Positions 23,053 through 32,501 are shown, counted from the stretch's first letter. The stretch: DNA of 64,000 nt from Bradyrhizobium icense (GCF_001693385.1 NZ_CP016428.1:6324001-6388000); one strand, 5' to 3'. A program made the numbers and translations. Notes: generated from the sequence alone by a model not told the origin.

Positions 23053-24494
23053 GCGCGGCGTCCCGGCACATAAGGCATCGGTCGGAATTCGCTGTTCTCC
23101 CGCAACGACGCCAGCGAGCGGACGTGATCCATGTGGCCGCCGAGCGCCGCGTAATCGGATAGTTTCAGCGTGAACTCGATCGGTGCCACCAGCGCCGGCG
23201 TCGGCACATAGCCGAATGCGCCTGCCGGCATTTGCGTGACATCGACCATGAAGGTGATGCCACCGCCCGGCCAGACATAGACCGGCGCGCCACCGCTGGT
23301 GACCCGCGTCAGCGCATCCTTCACCGATCGCGTCAGCCGCACCGGATTGTCAGTGACGCCGGCGCGCAGCGAGCCGCCAGCGCCGCCCATGAACAACACC
23401 GTGCACAGCGCCGGCTCGCAATTTTCCTGGATGCGCTCGACCGAGAACTGGAGTTCGGGCGGCATCTGCTTTTCGATCGGCCGCAACGCTTCGTCGAGTT
23501 CGTAATAGGCCGCGTGCTCGCCGGTGGTCGAAACCATCAGCATGGTCAGTCCGGGCCGCGCCTCCTTCGGGTTGAACGGTCCGAGTACCGACAGCGGATC
23601 GGAAATATTGGTGCCGCCCCACCCCGTCCCGGGATCGGCGACCTGGAAATAACGGCCGGGAGTCGAGCGCCGGCCCTTCATCTTGATCCCGGTATCGGGA
23701 ATATCGAGCAGCTTGCCGGCCTGATGCTCACTGAGGACGCCGGTGATGTGGTCGTCCACGACCACGACCTCATCGACCTTGCCGTGCCACTGCTTGGCGA
23801 ACATGCCGATCGTCGCCGAGCCGCATCCGACCCGCATCCGCTCTTCCGCGACACCGTTGACGATCGGCGGCCGGCCGGCCTGCACCACCACCGTGGCGCC
23901 GCCGTCGATCGTCAGTTCCACTGCCTTGCAATTGGACAGATCCATCAGCGCGTCGCAAGTGACGCGACCCTCCTTCTTGGAACCACCGGTAAGATGATGC
24001 ACGCCACCGAGCGAAAGCATCTGCGAGCCATATTCGCTGGTCGTCACATGGCCGATCGCCTCGCCTTCGGCGCGGACGGTCGCGGTCTCGGGGCCGAGAT
24101 AGCGATCGGTGTCGATCTTCACCTTGACGCCGCAATAGCTGAAAATGCCTTCGGTCACGACGGTGACCATGTCGACGCCGTCGACTTCCGAGGAGACGAT
24201 GAACGGTGCAGGCTTGTAGTCGGGATAAGTCGTGCCGGCACCGATCGCCGTGACGAATACGTTCGGCTCGTGGACGATCTTGCCATCCCAGTCGCCACCG
24301 GCCTGAAACGGCACCAGCCGTCCGCCATGCGAGACCGTTCGCTCCAGCACGATATGCGGATCGACACGCACCAGCTCGCCATTATGGTTGGCATAGCGAT
24401 CACACGCGCCCGCCGCGCCCGGCTTGATGTAGCACATCACCGGACAGGCATCGCAGCGGATCTTGTCGCCAGTGGCAACGGTCTCGTCACTCAT
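23049..24494 (-). CDS. hnr: 6-hydroxynicotinate reductase
   Basis: A 481-residue iron-sulfur flavoprotein. The N-terminus has CDACPVMCYIKPG with a fourth cysteine (Cys14, Cys17, Cys21, Cys31), fitting an iron-sulfur cluster. The rest matches the 6-hydroxynicotinate reductase family (GGDWDGKIVHEPNVFVT, SSEVDGVDMVTVVTEGIFSYCGVKVK, YVWPGGGITFMVDVT, in parts). The enzyme reduces 6-hydroxynicotinate to 1,4,5,6-tetrahydro-6-oxonicotinate with ferredoxin as donor. The start ATG at 24494 is preferred to a TTG at 24500. First gene of a long minus-strand operon; a 12 bp perfect palindrome lies 62-73 bp upstream. Few aerobes are known to carry this enzyme. Confidence 0.85.
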   Translation of the reverse strand: MSDETVATGDKIRCDACPVMCYIKPGAAGACDRYANHNGELVRVDPHIVLERTVSHGGRLVPFQAGGDWDGKIVHEPNVFVTAIGAGTTYPDYKPAPFIVSSEVDGVDMVTVVTEGIFSYCGVKVKIDTDRYLGPETATVRAEGEAIGHVTTSEYGSQMLSLGGVHHLTGGSKKEGRVTCDALMDLSNCKAVELTIDGGATVVVQAGRPPIVNGVAEERMRVGCGSATIGMFAKQWHGKVDEVVVVDDHITGVLSEHQAGKLLDIPDTGIKMKGRRSTPGRYFQVADPGTGWGGTNISDPLSVLGPFNPKEARPGLTMLMVSTTGEHAAYYELDEALRPIEKQMPPELQFSVERIQENCEPALCTVLFMGGAGGSLRAGVTDNPVRLTRSVKDALTRVTSGGAPVYVWPGGGITFMVDVTQMPAGAFGYVPTPALVAPIEFTLKLSDYAALGGHMDHVRSLASLRENSEFRPMPYVPGRRA

Positions 24495-24548
24495 GAACAA
24501 GCCTGCAGTGGGAAGGCGCCGATCGTAGCCGCGTCCGCGCGACCAGGA

Positions 24549-24571
24549 TCATTTGTTCGTATACGAATGAT
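24549..24571. promoter_or_regulatory. Operator upstream of 6-hydroxynicotinate reductase operon
   Basis: The perfect palindrome TTCGTATACGAA is at 24556-24567, framed by ATCATT (24549-24554) and AATGAT (24566-24571). On the minus strand, 24571-24559 reads ATCATTCGTATAC, identical to the two copies at 5563-5589. It lies about 55 bp before the reductase start. Confidence 0.72.
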
Positions 24572-24706
24572 GTTGCGCGCGGACTGGAACGCTGTCAAGC
24601 GGGCCCGGAGCCAAAAGCCTTGCTTGCCGCATAATACCGCATTTGCCTCACCCCTTTGTTCATAAAGCGAGCAACACGCTGCAGCGCGGGATAGCGCCGC
24701 TTGCAC

Positions 24707-24720
24707 GTTTGTACACAAAC
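24707..24720. promoter_or_regulatory. Operator upstream of nicotinate dehydrogenase genes
   Basis: GTTTGT-AC-ACAAAC at 24707-24720 is a perfect 6 bp inverted repeat with a 2 bp spacer, 61 bp before the nicA start. It shares the TTGTNNACAA-type core with the GTATAC palindromes but not the 13-mer, so it may be a weaker site for the same regulator or a site for another one. Confidence 0.5.
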
Positions 24721-24780
24721 GGTATCTTTCGCGAAGCACCCGGTGCGGCTTTTGCAGCGCAACGAGGACTTCGGGAGAGC

Positions 24781-25263
24781 ATGATGCGCCTGACCGTCAA
24801 CGGCAAGGCTCACGACGTTGACGCCGCACTCGACACTGCATTGCTTTACGTGCTGCGCAACGACCTCGAACTGAACGGACCGAAGTACGGCTGCGGGCTC
24901 GGCGAGTGCGGCGCCTGCGCCGTGCTGATCGACGGCGTCGCGGCGCGATCCTGCGTGATCCCGATCGAGGGTTGTGCCGGGCGCGACATCGTGACGCTCG
25001 AAGGCCTCGGCACGCGCGAGCATCCCGATCCCGTGCAGCAGGCCTTCATCCACGAGCAAGCCGCGCAATGCGGCTATTGCCTCAACGGCATGATCATTAC
25101 GACCAAGGCGCTGTTGCTGCGCTCCCCTCGCCCGTCGGAGGACGAGGTTCTGGAAGCCCTGCGCCATCATCTGTGCCGCTGCGGTGCACATGTCGAAATC
25201 ATGCGCGCGGCAATGCGCGCCGCAGGCCGTCTCGTTGAGGCGCAGACGCATGACCGTCCCTGA
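24781..25263 (+). CDS. nicA: Nicotinate dehydrogenase small subunit, 2x[2Fe-2S]
   Basis: A 160-residue iron-sulfur subunit of the xanthine dehydrogenase family. The N-terminal plant-type [2Fe-2S] domain shows CGLGECGACAVLIDG; the C-terminal helical [2Fe-2S] domain shows CGYCLNGMI and CRCGAH. It carries electrons from the Mo centre of the large subunit to the cytochrome domains. The start at 24781 (ATGATG) has CGGGAGAG upstream; an extension to 24643 has no homology. It is divergent from the 6-hydroxynicotinate reductase operon and overlaps nicB by 14 bp. Confidence 0.9.
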   Translation: MMRLTVNGKAHDVDAALDTALLYVLRNDLELNGPKYGCGLGECGACAVLIDGVAARSCVIPIEGCAGRDIVTLEGLGTREHPDPVQQAFIHEQAAQCGYCLNGMIITTKALLLRSPRPSEDEVLEALRHHLCRCGAHVEIMRAAMRAAGRLVEAQTHDRP

Positions 25264-28200
25264 CACGGCCGAGAATCGCGAGCGGTTGCAAGGCACGCTG
25301 TCCGTCGTGCGTCCGGCATCGCCGGTCGAGGCGGTCAAGTTCGAGACTTTCATCAAGATCACGGCCGATGGATCGGTCACCGCCTATAATGGCCACGTCG
25401 ATCTGGGCACCGGCATCCGCACCGCGCTCGGGCAGATCGTCGCGGAGGAACTCGACGTGTCCTTTGCCCGTGTTGTGGTCGTGCTCGGCGATACAGCCCT
25501 CGTTCCCAATCAGGGCGCGACGATTGCGAGCGAAACAATTCAGATTACGGCCGTACCGTTGCGCAAGGCTGCGGCACAGGCGCGGCAGTTTCTCGTCGCG
25601 CGCGCGGCCGAGCGGCTGGAGCTTTCCGCCGAGGACCTCGTCATTGAAGACGGCCTCGTCCGCGGCAGGGACAATCGCAGCGTCAGCTATGGCGAATTGA
25701 TTGCGGGCGACACCATTCGCCTCGAACTCGCCGACGACGTTCCTGTGAAGGCCGTGAGTGAATACGGCATCGTTGGCCAATCGGTGCCGCGCGTCGATCT
25801 GCCGGCGAAGGCGACCGGTGAACTCGTCTACGTTCACGACGTGCGTGTCCCCGGCATGCTGCATGGCCGCGTCGTGCGCCCGCCCTATGCCGGCGTCGAT
25901 GTCGGCGACTTCATCGGCAACAGCCTGACCGCGGTCGATGAGAGCTCGGTGCGCGACGTCCCTGGCCTCGTCGCCGTCGTTCGCATTGGCGACTTCGTCG
26001 GCGTCGTCGCCGAGCGCGAGGAGAATGCGATCAGGGCGGCGGCGCAGCTCAAGGTGAGCTGGAAGCCGGTGCCGACGCTGCCCGACCTCAAGGACGTCGA
26101 GACGGCGCTGCGCGCCAATCCGTCGACGCCACGCAAGCTGATCGACAAGGGCGACGTCGATGCGGCGATCGCCGGCGCGGCCAAGCCGATGCCGCGGACC
26201 TACATCTGGCCCTACCAGATGCACGCCTCGATCGGCCCGTCCTGCGCAGTCGCCGACTGTCAGGACGACCACACCCGGGTCTGGTCCGGCACGCAGAACC
26301 CGCACCATCTGCGCACCGATCTCGCACGGCTGATCCACCGACGCGAGGCGGAGATCGAGGTGATCCGGCTGGAAGCGGCTGGTTGCTACGGCCGCAACTG
26401 CGCCGATGACGTTTCCGCCGATGCCGTTCTACTTTCACGCGCCGTCGGCCGCCCCGTGCGCGTGCAATTGACACGCGAACAGGAGCACGCCTGGGAACCG
26501 AAGGGCACCGCGCAATTGATGGATGTCGACGGCGGGCTGAACGCCGACGGCAGCGTTGCCGGCTATGATTTTGCCACGCGCTATCCGTCGAACGGCGCAC
26601 CGACGCTGGCCCTGCTGCTGACCGGCGCCGTCCCGCATACGCCCGCCATTTTTGAGATGGGCGACCGCACCGCTATCCCGCCCTACGACTACGACAATCT
26701 GCGCGTGGTGGCGAACGACATGCCGCCGATCGTGCGCGCCTCCTGGCTCCGCGGCGTCTCGGCGCTGCCGAACACGTTTGCGCATGAATCCTGGATCGAC
26801 GAATGCGCCAGCGAGGCTGGTGTCGATCCGATCGAGTACCGTCTGCGCTATTTGAAGGATCCGCGCGCGATCGATCTCGTCAATGCGGTGGCCGAACGCG
26901 CCGGCTGGACGCCGCGGCCAGTGCGCAAGGAGAAGCAGGCCGAGGACGATATCGTGCGCGGGCGCGGCTTTGCCTATGCGCTCTATGTGCACAGCAAGTT
27001 TCCCGGCTATGGCGCGGCATGGTCGGCATGGATCGCTGACGTCGCCGTCAACAAGGCGACCGGCGATGTCAGCGTGACGCGCGTGGTGGCGGGGCAGGAC
27101 TCCGGCCTGATGATCAATCCGGACGGCGTCCGTCATCAGATCCACGGCAACGTCATTCAATCGACCAGCCGCGCATTGATGGAGGAGGTGTCGTTCGATC
27201 GCACGTCGGTGACGGCTCGGGAATGGGGCGCCTATCCCATCATCAAATTTCCCGAAGTACCGAAGATCGACGTGCTGATGCTGCCGCGGCAGGACCAGCC
27301 GCCGCTCGGTGTCGGCGAGTCCGCGTCGGTCCCCAGCGCGGCGGCCATTGCCAACGCGATCTATGACGCGACCGGCGTTCGCTTCCGCGAATTGCCGTTC
27401 ACGCCGGAACGAATCTTGCGGGGACTGCGCGGCGAGGAACCGGCTGCAGCGGAGGCATTGCCTGCGCCGGCATTCGCGCCACAGCCTGATCTCGACCGAT
27501 GGCACAATCCGTTCGCTGGACGGCGCGGTGTACTCGCCACCGCCGCAGCGCTGTGCGCGGCTGTGGTCGGCATCGGCGCGGCCGTGCTGCCGTGGCGAGC
27601 GATCACGCCAATCGCGCGGCCCGATGCCTCGGTCTACTCGGCCACGACTATCGCCCGCGGCCAGCAACTTGCCGCGCTCGGCGATTGCGCGGTGTGCCAC
27701 ACCGCTGCGAATGGCGTGCTCAATGCCGGCGGCCGGCCGCTGCCGACACCGTTCGGCACGATCTACTCGACCAATATCACGCCCGATGTCGAAACCGGCA
27801 TCGGCGCCTGGTCCTATCCCGCCTTCGAACGCGCGATGCGCGAGGGCATTCACCGCGACGGGCGGCATCTGTATCCCGCGTTTCCCTATCCGCATTTCGC
27901 AAGGACCACTGACGCCGACATGCAGGCGCTCTACGCCTATCTGATGGCCCAGCCGGCGGTGCGTGCGGAGACGCCGGCGAACGTGTTGGCGTTTCCGTTC
28001 AACCTGCGCCCGCTGATGGCCGGATGGAATGCGCTGTTCCACACGCCGACCGTGTTCCAGGCTGATCCGACCAAATCCGAGATATGGAATCGCGGCGCTT
28101 ATCTCGTCGAAGGCCTCGGCCATTGCGGCGCCTGCCATTCGCCGCGCAATGCGCTTGGCGCGGAGAAGGCGAACGCCTATCTCGCCGGCGGATTCGCGGA

Positions 28201-28813
28201 AGGCTGGGAAGCGCCGGCGCTGACTTCGTTGTCGCAAGCGCCGATCCCATGGAACGAGGATGAGCTGTACGCCTACTTGCGAACCGGCGAGTCGCGCTTT
28301 CACGGCGTCGCCGCGGGGCCGATGGCGCCGGTGGTGAGGGAACTCGCGGCGTTGCCTGATGCCGACATCCGCGCCATGGCGGTCTATCTCGCCTCGTTTA
28401 GCGAGACCGTCATCGATCGCCCGGCGCAGCAAGCGCTTGCTGGCAAGCTCGAAGCCTCGACCTCCACGCGAACGTTTGCGGCCTCGAGCGTCGGCGCGCG
28501 TCTCTATCAGGGCGCCTGCGCCGTCTGCCATGAGGTCGGCGGCGCGCCGCTGTTCGGCAGCCGGCCGTCGCTGGCGCTGAACACCAACCTGCACAGCACC
28601 GCACCAGACAACCTGATCCAGGTCATCCTGCATGGCATCGCCAAGCCGGCCATAACCGACCTCGGCTATATGCCGGCGTTCAAGGACAGCCTGACCGACG
28701 GCCAGATCGCCGAACTGGTCGGGTATCTGAGGCAACAATTTGCCCCCGATAAGCCGATCTGGAAGGATATTCATGCTGCGATCAGCCGCGTCCGGCGGGA
28801 ACAGGCGCGCTGA
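25250..28813 (+). CDS. nicB: Nicotinate dehydrogenase large subunit with molybdenum and three cytochrome c domains
   Basis: An 1187-residue protein. Residues 1-745 form the Mo-cofactor domain (IKITADGSVTAYNGHVDLGTG, GCYGRNCADD, and GVGESASVPSA with the base glutamate near residue 690). A membrane helix follows at about 757-783 (ATAAALCAAVVGIGAAVLPW). Then come three c-haem motifs: CAVCH near 813, CGACH near 959, CAVCH near 1090. This is the NicB architecture of Pseudomonas putida, in which NicAB hydroxylates nicotinate to 6-hydroxynicotinate and passes electrons through cytochromes to the respiratory chain. The haem domains must lie in the periplasm. The start at 25250 overlaps nicA by 14 bp. 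Confidence 0.9.
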   Translation: MTVPDTAENRERLQGTLSVVRPASPVEAVKFETFIKITADGSVTAYNGHVDLGTGIRTALGQIVAEELDVSFARVVVVLGDTALVPNQGATIASETIQITAVPLRKAAAQARQFLVARAAERLELSAEDLVIEDGLVRGRDNRSVSYGELIAGDTIRLELADDVPVKAVSEYGIVGQSVPRVDLPAKATGELVYVHDVRVPGMLHGRVVRPPYAGVDVGDFIGNSLTAVDESSVRDVPGLVAVVRIGDFVGVVAEREENAIRAAAQLKVSWKPVPTLPDLKDVETALRANPSTPRKLIDKGDVDAAIAGAAKPMPRTYIWPYQMHASIGPSCAVADCQDDHTRVWSGTQNPHHLRTDLARLIHRREAEIEVIRLEAAGCYGRNCADDVSADAVLLSRAVGRPVRVQLTREQEHAWEPKGTAQLMDVDGGLNADGSVAGYDFATRYPSNGAPTLALLLTGAVPHTPAIFEMGDRTAIPPYDYDNLRVVANDMPPIVRASWLRGVSALPNTFAHESWIDECASEAGVDPIEYRLRYLKDPRAIDLVNAVAERAGWTPRPVRKEKQAEDDIVRGRGFAYALYVHSKFPGYGAAWSAWIADVAVNKATGDVSVTRVVAGQDSGLMINPDGVRHQIHGNVIQSTSRALMEEVSFDRTSVTAREWGAYPIIKFPEVPKIDVLMLPRQDQPPLGVGESASVPSAAAIANAIYDATGVRFRELPFTPERILRGLRGEEPAAAEALPAPAFAPQPDLDRWHNPFAGRRGVLATAAALCAAVVGIGAAVLPWRAITPIARPDASVYSATTIARGQQLAALGDCAVCHTAANGVLNAGGRPLPTPFGTIYSTNITPDVETGIGAWSYPAFERAMREGIHRDGRHLYPAFPYPHFARTTDADMQALYAYLMAQPAVRAETPANVLAFPFNLRPLMAGWNALFHTPTVFQADPTKSEIWNRGAYLVEGLGHCGACHSPRNALGAEKANAYLAGGFAEGWEAPALTSLSQAPIPWNEDELYAYLRTGESRFHGVAAGPMAPVVRELAALPDADIRAMAVYLASFSETVIDRPAQQALAGKLEASTSTRTFAASSVGARLYQGACAVCHEVGGAPLFGSRPSLALNTNLHSTAPDNLIQVILHGIAKPAITDLGYMPAFKDSLTDGQIAELVGYLRQQFAPDKPIWKDIHAAISRVRREQAR

Positions 28814-28874
28814 GCTGCCATGCCGGGGCCAAAACCCGCTGGTTGGGCGGCCCCCGGCACGGTAGAGTTCCGCC

Positions 28875-30179
28875 ATGGCAGTTACCGATATTGCATCCCG
28901 GACCTATAACCACGGCTGGCGGCTCGACCCGATCGTGCGCAGCCTGCTCGATACCGATTTTTACAAGCTCTTGATGCTGCAGATGATCCGGGAATTTTAC
29001 CCGGAGCAGCGCGTTACCTTTTCGGTCATCAATCGCACCCGGTATGTCCGCCTCGCCGAGATCATCGACGAGGGCGAATTGCGCGCGCAGCTTGACCATG
29101 CGCGCACCATCCGCTTCACCAAGAAGGAGTTGATCTGGCTCGCCGGTAATACGTTCTACGGCAAGACCCAGATGTTCTCGCCTGATTTCATCCACTGGCT
29201 TGCTAACTTCCGCCTGCCCGAATACGAGCTCAACAAGGTCGACGGCCAATACGAGCTGCATTTCCATGGCCCGTGGACGCACACCACGATGTGGGAAATT
29301 CCGGCCCTTGCGATCATGAACGAGCTGCGCTCGCGCCAGGTGACCAAGGGCCAGGGCCGCTTCGTGCTCGACGTGCTCTATGCCCGCGCCAAGGCCAAGC
29401 TGTGGTCCAAGGTGGAGCGGCTGCGCAAGCTCGAAGGCTTGCGGCTGTCGGACTTCGGCACCCGCCGCCGCCACGGCCATCTGTGGCAGCGCTGGTGCGT
29501 CGAGGCCGTCAAGGAGGGGCTCGGCCCCTCTTTCACCGGCACCTCCAACGTGTTGCTGGCGATGGACAACGATCTCGAAGCGATCGGCACCAATGCGCAT
29601 GAACTGCCGATGGTCGCAGCCGCGCTCGCCAATTCCGACGAGGAACTGCGCTGGGCGCCCTATCGCATCCTCGACCAATGGCGACACACCTACGGCGGCA
29701 ATCTCCTGATCGCCCTGCCCGACGCATTCGGCACCAAGACATTCCTGCGCGACGCGCCGGAATGGGTCGCCGACTGGACCGGCTTCCGCCCCGACAGCGC
29801 GCCGCCGATCACGGCAGGCGAAGACATCATCAAATGGTGGAAGCAGAAGGGCCGCAATCCCCGGGATAAGCTGCTGGTGTTCTCCGACGGCATGGATGTC
29901 GATTCGATCGAGGAGACCTATCGTCACTTCGCCGGACGTGTCCGCATCTCGTTCGGCTGGGGCACCAACCTCACCAATGATTTCGTCGGCTGCGCGCCGG
30001 ATGGATCGGCCGATCTTGATCCGATCTCGCTGGTCTGCAAGGTAACGTCGGTCGACGGCCGGCCGGCGGTGAAGCTGTCGGATAATCCCGAGAAGGCCAC
30101 CGGCACGCCGTCCGAAATCGAACGTTACTTGCGCGTGTTCGGCAATGCCGGCCGCGTTCGCACCGCCGTGCACGTCTGA
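28875..30179 (+). CDS. pncB: Nicotinate phosphoribosyltransferase
   Basis: A 434-residue Pnc[20 protein letters not shown] at the N-terminus, [15 protein letters not shown], the [10 protein letters not shown] motif with the phosphoribosylated region, and [10 protein letters not shown] near the C-terminus (the PRPP loop). It converts nicotinate and PRPP to nicotinate mononucleotide for NAD salvage, in the cytoplasm. It starts 61 bp after nicB on the same strand, so nicotinate salvage and nicotinate degradation genes sit side by side and draw on the same pool. It may have its own promoter; none is evident. Confidence 0.95.
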   Translation: MAVTDIASRTYNHGWRLDPIVRSLLDTDFYKLLMLQMIREFYPEQRVTFSVINRTRYVRLAEIIDEGELRAQLDHARTIRFTKKELIWLAGNTFYGKTQMFSPDFIHWLANFRLPEYELNKVDGQYELHFHGPWTHTTMWEIPALAIMNELRSRQVTKGQGRFVLDVLYARAKAKLWSKVERLRKLEGLRLSDFGTRRRHGHLWQRWCVEAVKEGLGPSFTGTSNVLLAMDNDLEAIGTNAHELPMVAAALANSDEELRWAPYRILDQWRHTYGGNLLIALPDAFGTKTFLRDAPEWVADWTGFRPDSAPPITAGEDIIKWWKQKGRNPRDKLLVFSDGMDVDSIEETYRHFAGRVRISFGWGTNLTNDFVGCAPDGSADLDPISLVCKVTSVDGRPAVKLSDNPEKATGTPSEIERYLRVFGNAGRVRTAVHV

Positions 30180-30224
30180 GCCATCGAATACCTTCCCGCC
30201 ACTACTTGATTTGACGAGCCCCGC

Positions 30225-31520
30225 ATGCCCGCACCCAAGCCGCCTGCCTTCGAAACCCTCAGCCTGCATGCCGGTCAGCGGCCGGATCCCGCAACCGGCG
30301 CCCGCGCCGTTCCGATCTACCAGACCACGTCCTACGTGTTCCATGATTCCGACCACGCGGCGGCGCTGTTCAACCTGGAGCGCGCCGGACATATCTACAC
30401 CCGGATTTCCAATCCCACGACGGCCGTGCTCGAGGAGCGGCTGGCGGCGCTGGAAGCCGGCGTCGGCGCGATCTGCACGGCGAGCGGCATGGCCGCGATG
30501 CATCTGGCGATCGCAACAATCCTCAATGCCGGCGATCACATCGTCGCCTCGTCCTCGCTTTACGGCGGCACCATCAATTTGCTTGCCCACACGCTGCCGC
30601 GCTTCGGCATCACGACGACGTTCGTCAAGCCGCGCGCGCTCGATGAATTCCGCGCCGCGATCAAGCCGAATACGCGGCTCGTGATCGGCGAGACCATCGG
30701 CAATCCGGGGCTTGAGGTGCTGGATATTCCGGCGGTCGCGCAGATCGCGCATGACGCCAGGATTCCGCTCCTGATCGATAACACCTTTGCGACGCCGTTT
30801 CTCAGCCGCCCGATCGAGCTCGGCGCCGATATCGTGATGAACTCGGCGACCAAATGGATCGGCGGCCACGGCATTGCGATCGGCGGCGTCATCGTCGATG
30901 GCGGCCGGTTCGACTGGCACGCGTCGGGCAAGTTCCCCCAGCTCACCGAGCCCTATGCCGGCTATCACGGCATCGTCTTCGACGAGCAGTTCGGCCAGGC
31001 CGCCTTCATCATGCGCGCCCGCACCGAAGGCCTGCGCGACTTCGGCGCCTGCCTGTCGCCGACCAATGCGTTTCAGCTCCTGCAGGGCGTCGAGACGCTC
31101 GGCGTGCGGATGGAGCGCCATATGAGCAACACGCTTGCGGTGCTGGAGGCGCTGAGCGCCAACAAGGCGGTCGAGTGGGTGCTGCATCCAGCGCTGGAAA
31201 ATCATCCCGACCATCAACTCGCGAAGCGGCTCTTGCCGCGCGGCGCCGGATCGATCGTCTCTTTCGGCATCAAGGGCGGACGCGCGGCGGGCAAAAAATT
31301 TATCGAGTCGTTGCGGATGATCAGCCATCTCGCCAATGTCGGCGATGCCAAGACACTCGTGATTCACCCCGCCAGCACCACGCATCAGCAAATGGACGCG
31401 GCGCAGCTCAAGGCCGCCGGGGTCGGCGAGGAGCTGGTGCGGTTGTCGGTCGGCATCGAAACCGTCTCCGACATCATCGACGATCTCGGCCAGGCGCTCC
31501 GCGCATCGCAGAAGGTTTGA
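30225..31520 (+). CDS. metY: O-acetylhomoserine aminocarboxypropyltransferase (MetY/MetZ family)
   Basis: A 431-residue PLP enzyme of the Cys/Met metabolism family: FETLSLHAGQRPD, the GAICTASGMAAMHLA region, IDNTFATPFLSRPIELGADIV (in parts), and MNSATKWIGGHG with the PLP-binding lysine. It makes homocysteine (or methionine with methanethiol) from O-acetylhomoserine and sulfide in the cytoplasm. Length and the HASGKFP insert favour MetY over cystathionine gamma-synthase. A hydrolase gene follows after 3 bp. Use of sulfide released elsewhere in the window is possible. Confidence 0.92.
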   Translation: MPAPKPPAFETLSLHAGQRPDPATGARAVPIYQTTSYVFHDSDHAAALFNLERAGHIYTRISNPTTAVLEERLAALEAGVGAICTASGMAAMHLAIATILNAGDHIVASSSLYGGTINLLAHTLPRFGITTTFVKPRALDEFRAAIKPNTRLVIGETIGNPGLEVLDIPAVAQIAHDARIPLLIDNTFATPFLSRPIELGADIVMNSATKWIGGHGIAIGGVIVDGGRFDWHASGKFPQLTEPYAGYHGIVFDEQFGQAAFIMRARTEGLRDFGACLSPTNAFQLLQGVETLGVRMERHMSNTLAVLEALSANKAVEWVLHPALENHPDHQLAKRLLPRGAGSIVSFGIKGGRAAGKKFIESLRMISHLANVGDAKTLVIHPASTTHQQMDAAQLKAAGVGEELVRLSVGIETVSDIIDDLGQALRASQKV

Positions 31521-31523
31521 ACC

Positions 31524-32306
31524 ATGCAGCTCTCCGTCAATGGCGTTGATACCTTCGTCGCGACCGGCGGCCGTCCTTTCGATCGATCGCTGCCCGCGAT
31601 CGTGATGCTGCACGGCGCCGGTTTCGACCATTCGACCTGGGCGCTGCACAGCCGCTGGTTCGCGCATCACGGTTATTCGGTGCTGGCGCCCGATTTACCC
31701 GGCCATGGCCGTTCGGGAGGCAGCCCGCTGCCAACCATCGCCGACATGGCCGACTGGACCGCCGCGCTGCTCGACGCTGCGGGAGCGCCGAAGGCGAAGC
31801 TCATCGGCCATTCGATGGGTTCGCTGATCGCGCTGGAGACGTCCGCGCGGCATCCCGACAAGGTGTCCGGCCTCGGCCTGATCGGCACCGCTGCGACGAT
31901 GACGGTCGGCCCCGATCTGCTCAAGGCCGCCGAGGTCAACAACCCCGATGCCATCGACATGGTCTCGATCTGGGGCCTCGGCTTCAAGGCCGAGCTCGGC
32001 GGCAGCCTCGCGCCGGGACTGTGGATGCATCAGGGCGCGCAGCGCGTGCTGCAGCAGACGCGACCGGGCGTGCTCTACAGCGATCTCAATGCCTGCAATT
32101 CCTATCAGAATGCGCTCGCGGCAGCGGCGCAGGTCAAGGTGCCCGTCACCTTCATTCTCGGCGAGCGCGACATGATGACGCCAGCCAAGGGCGGCAAGGC
32201 GCTCGCGGCGGCAACGCCGACTGCGCGGATCGTCGTTGTTCCCGGCGCCGGCCACATGATCATGGCCGAAGCGCCGGATGAATTGCTGGCGGCGCTGCGG
32301 GGGTAG
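31524..32306 (+). CDS. Alpha/beta hydrolase
   Basis: A 260-residue single-domain alpha/beta hydrolase. Seen: the oxyanion region VMLHGAGFDHSTW, LAPDLPGHGRSGG, the nucleophile elbow GHSMGS, a late acid in ILGERDMMTP and the catalytic histidine in PGAGHMIMAEAP. No signal peptide, so cytoplasmic. It is 3 bp after metY and likely co-transcribed, which could mean an esterase acting near O-acylhomoserine, but the substrate is not readable. Confidence 0.88.
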   Translation: MQLSVNGVDTFVATGGRPFDRSLPAIVMLHGAGFDHSTWALHSRWFAHHGYSVLAPDLPGHGRSGGSPLPTIADMADWTAALLDAAGAPKAKLIGHSMGSLIALETSARHPDKVSGLGLIGTAATMTVGPDLLKAAEVNNPDAIDMVSIWGLGFKAELGGSLAPGLWMHQGAQRVLQQTRPGVLYSDLNACNSYQNALAAAAQVKVPVTFILGERDMMTPAKGGKALAAATPTARIVVVPGAGHMIMAEAPDELLAALRG

Positions 32307-32329
32307 CGGCGACACGTTTCGCTCTCTTC

Positions 32330-32500
32330 ACCCGCCCCTTGAGGGGGCGGGTCGGCTCGCATGGAGCGCAGCGCAATGCGAGACGGGGCGGGGTGACAGT
32401 CTATCCACGCGTGCACTGTTGGATGTGGAGAGACCGTCACCCCGCCCCGCCGCGCGCTATGCGCGCGTCGACCCGCCCCCTCGAGGGGCGGGTAAGCAGC
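32330..32500. repeat. Intergenic inverted-repeat element
   Basis: A GC-rich composite: ACCCGCCCC/GGGGCGGGT arms at both ends and CGGGGCGGGGTGAC (about 32385-32398) facing GTCACCCCGCCCCG (about 32436-32449). It fills the space between the convergent alpha/beta hydrolase and protease genes. It may act as a bidirectional terminator or be a mobile repeat of the genus. Confidence 0.65.
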
Positions 32501-32501
32501 A

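Noticed and set aside
26435..28876. An 813-codon minus-strand open frame
   Set aside because: Antisense shadow of nicB; no recognisable domain.
28782..31670. A 962-codon open frame on the minus strand
   Set aside because: It runs antisense over pncB, metY and the hydrolase gene, whose translations have clear family motifs; its own translation is Arg/His/Ala-rich without any motif, as expected for a shadow frame in GC-rich DNA.
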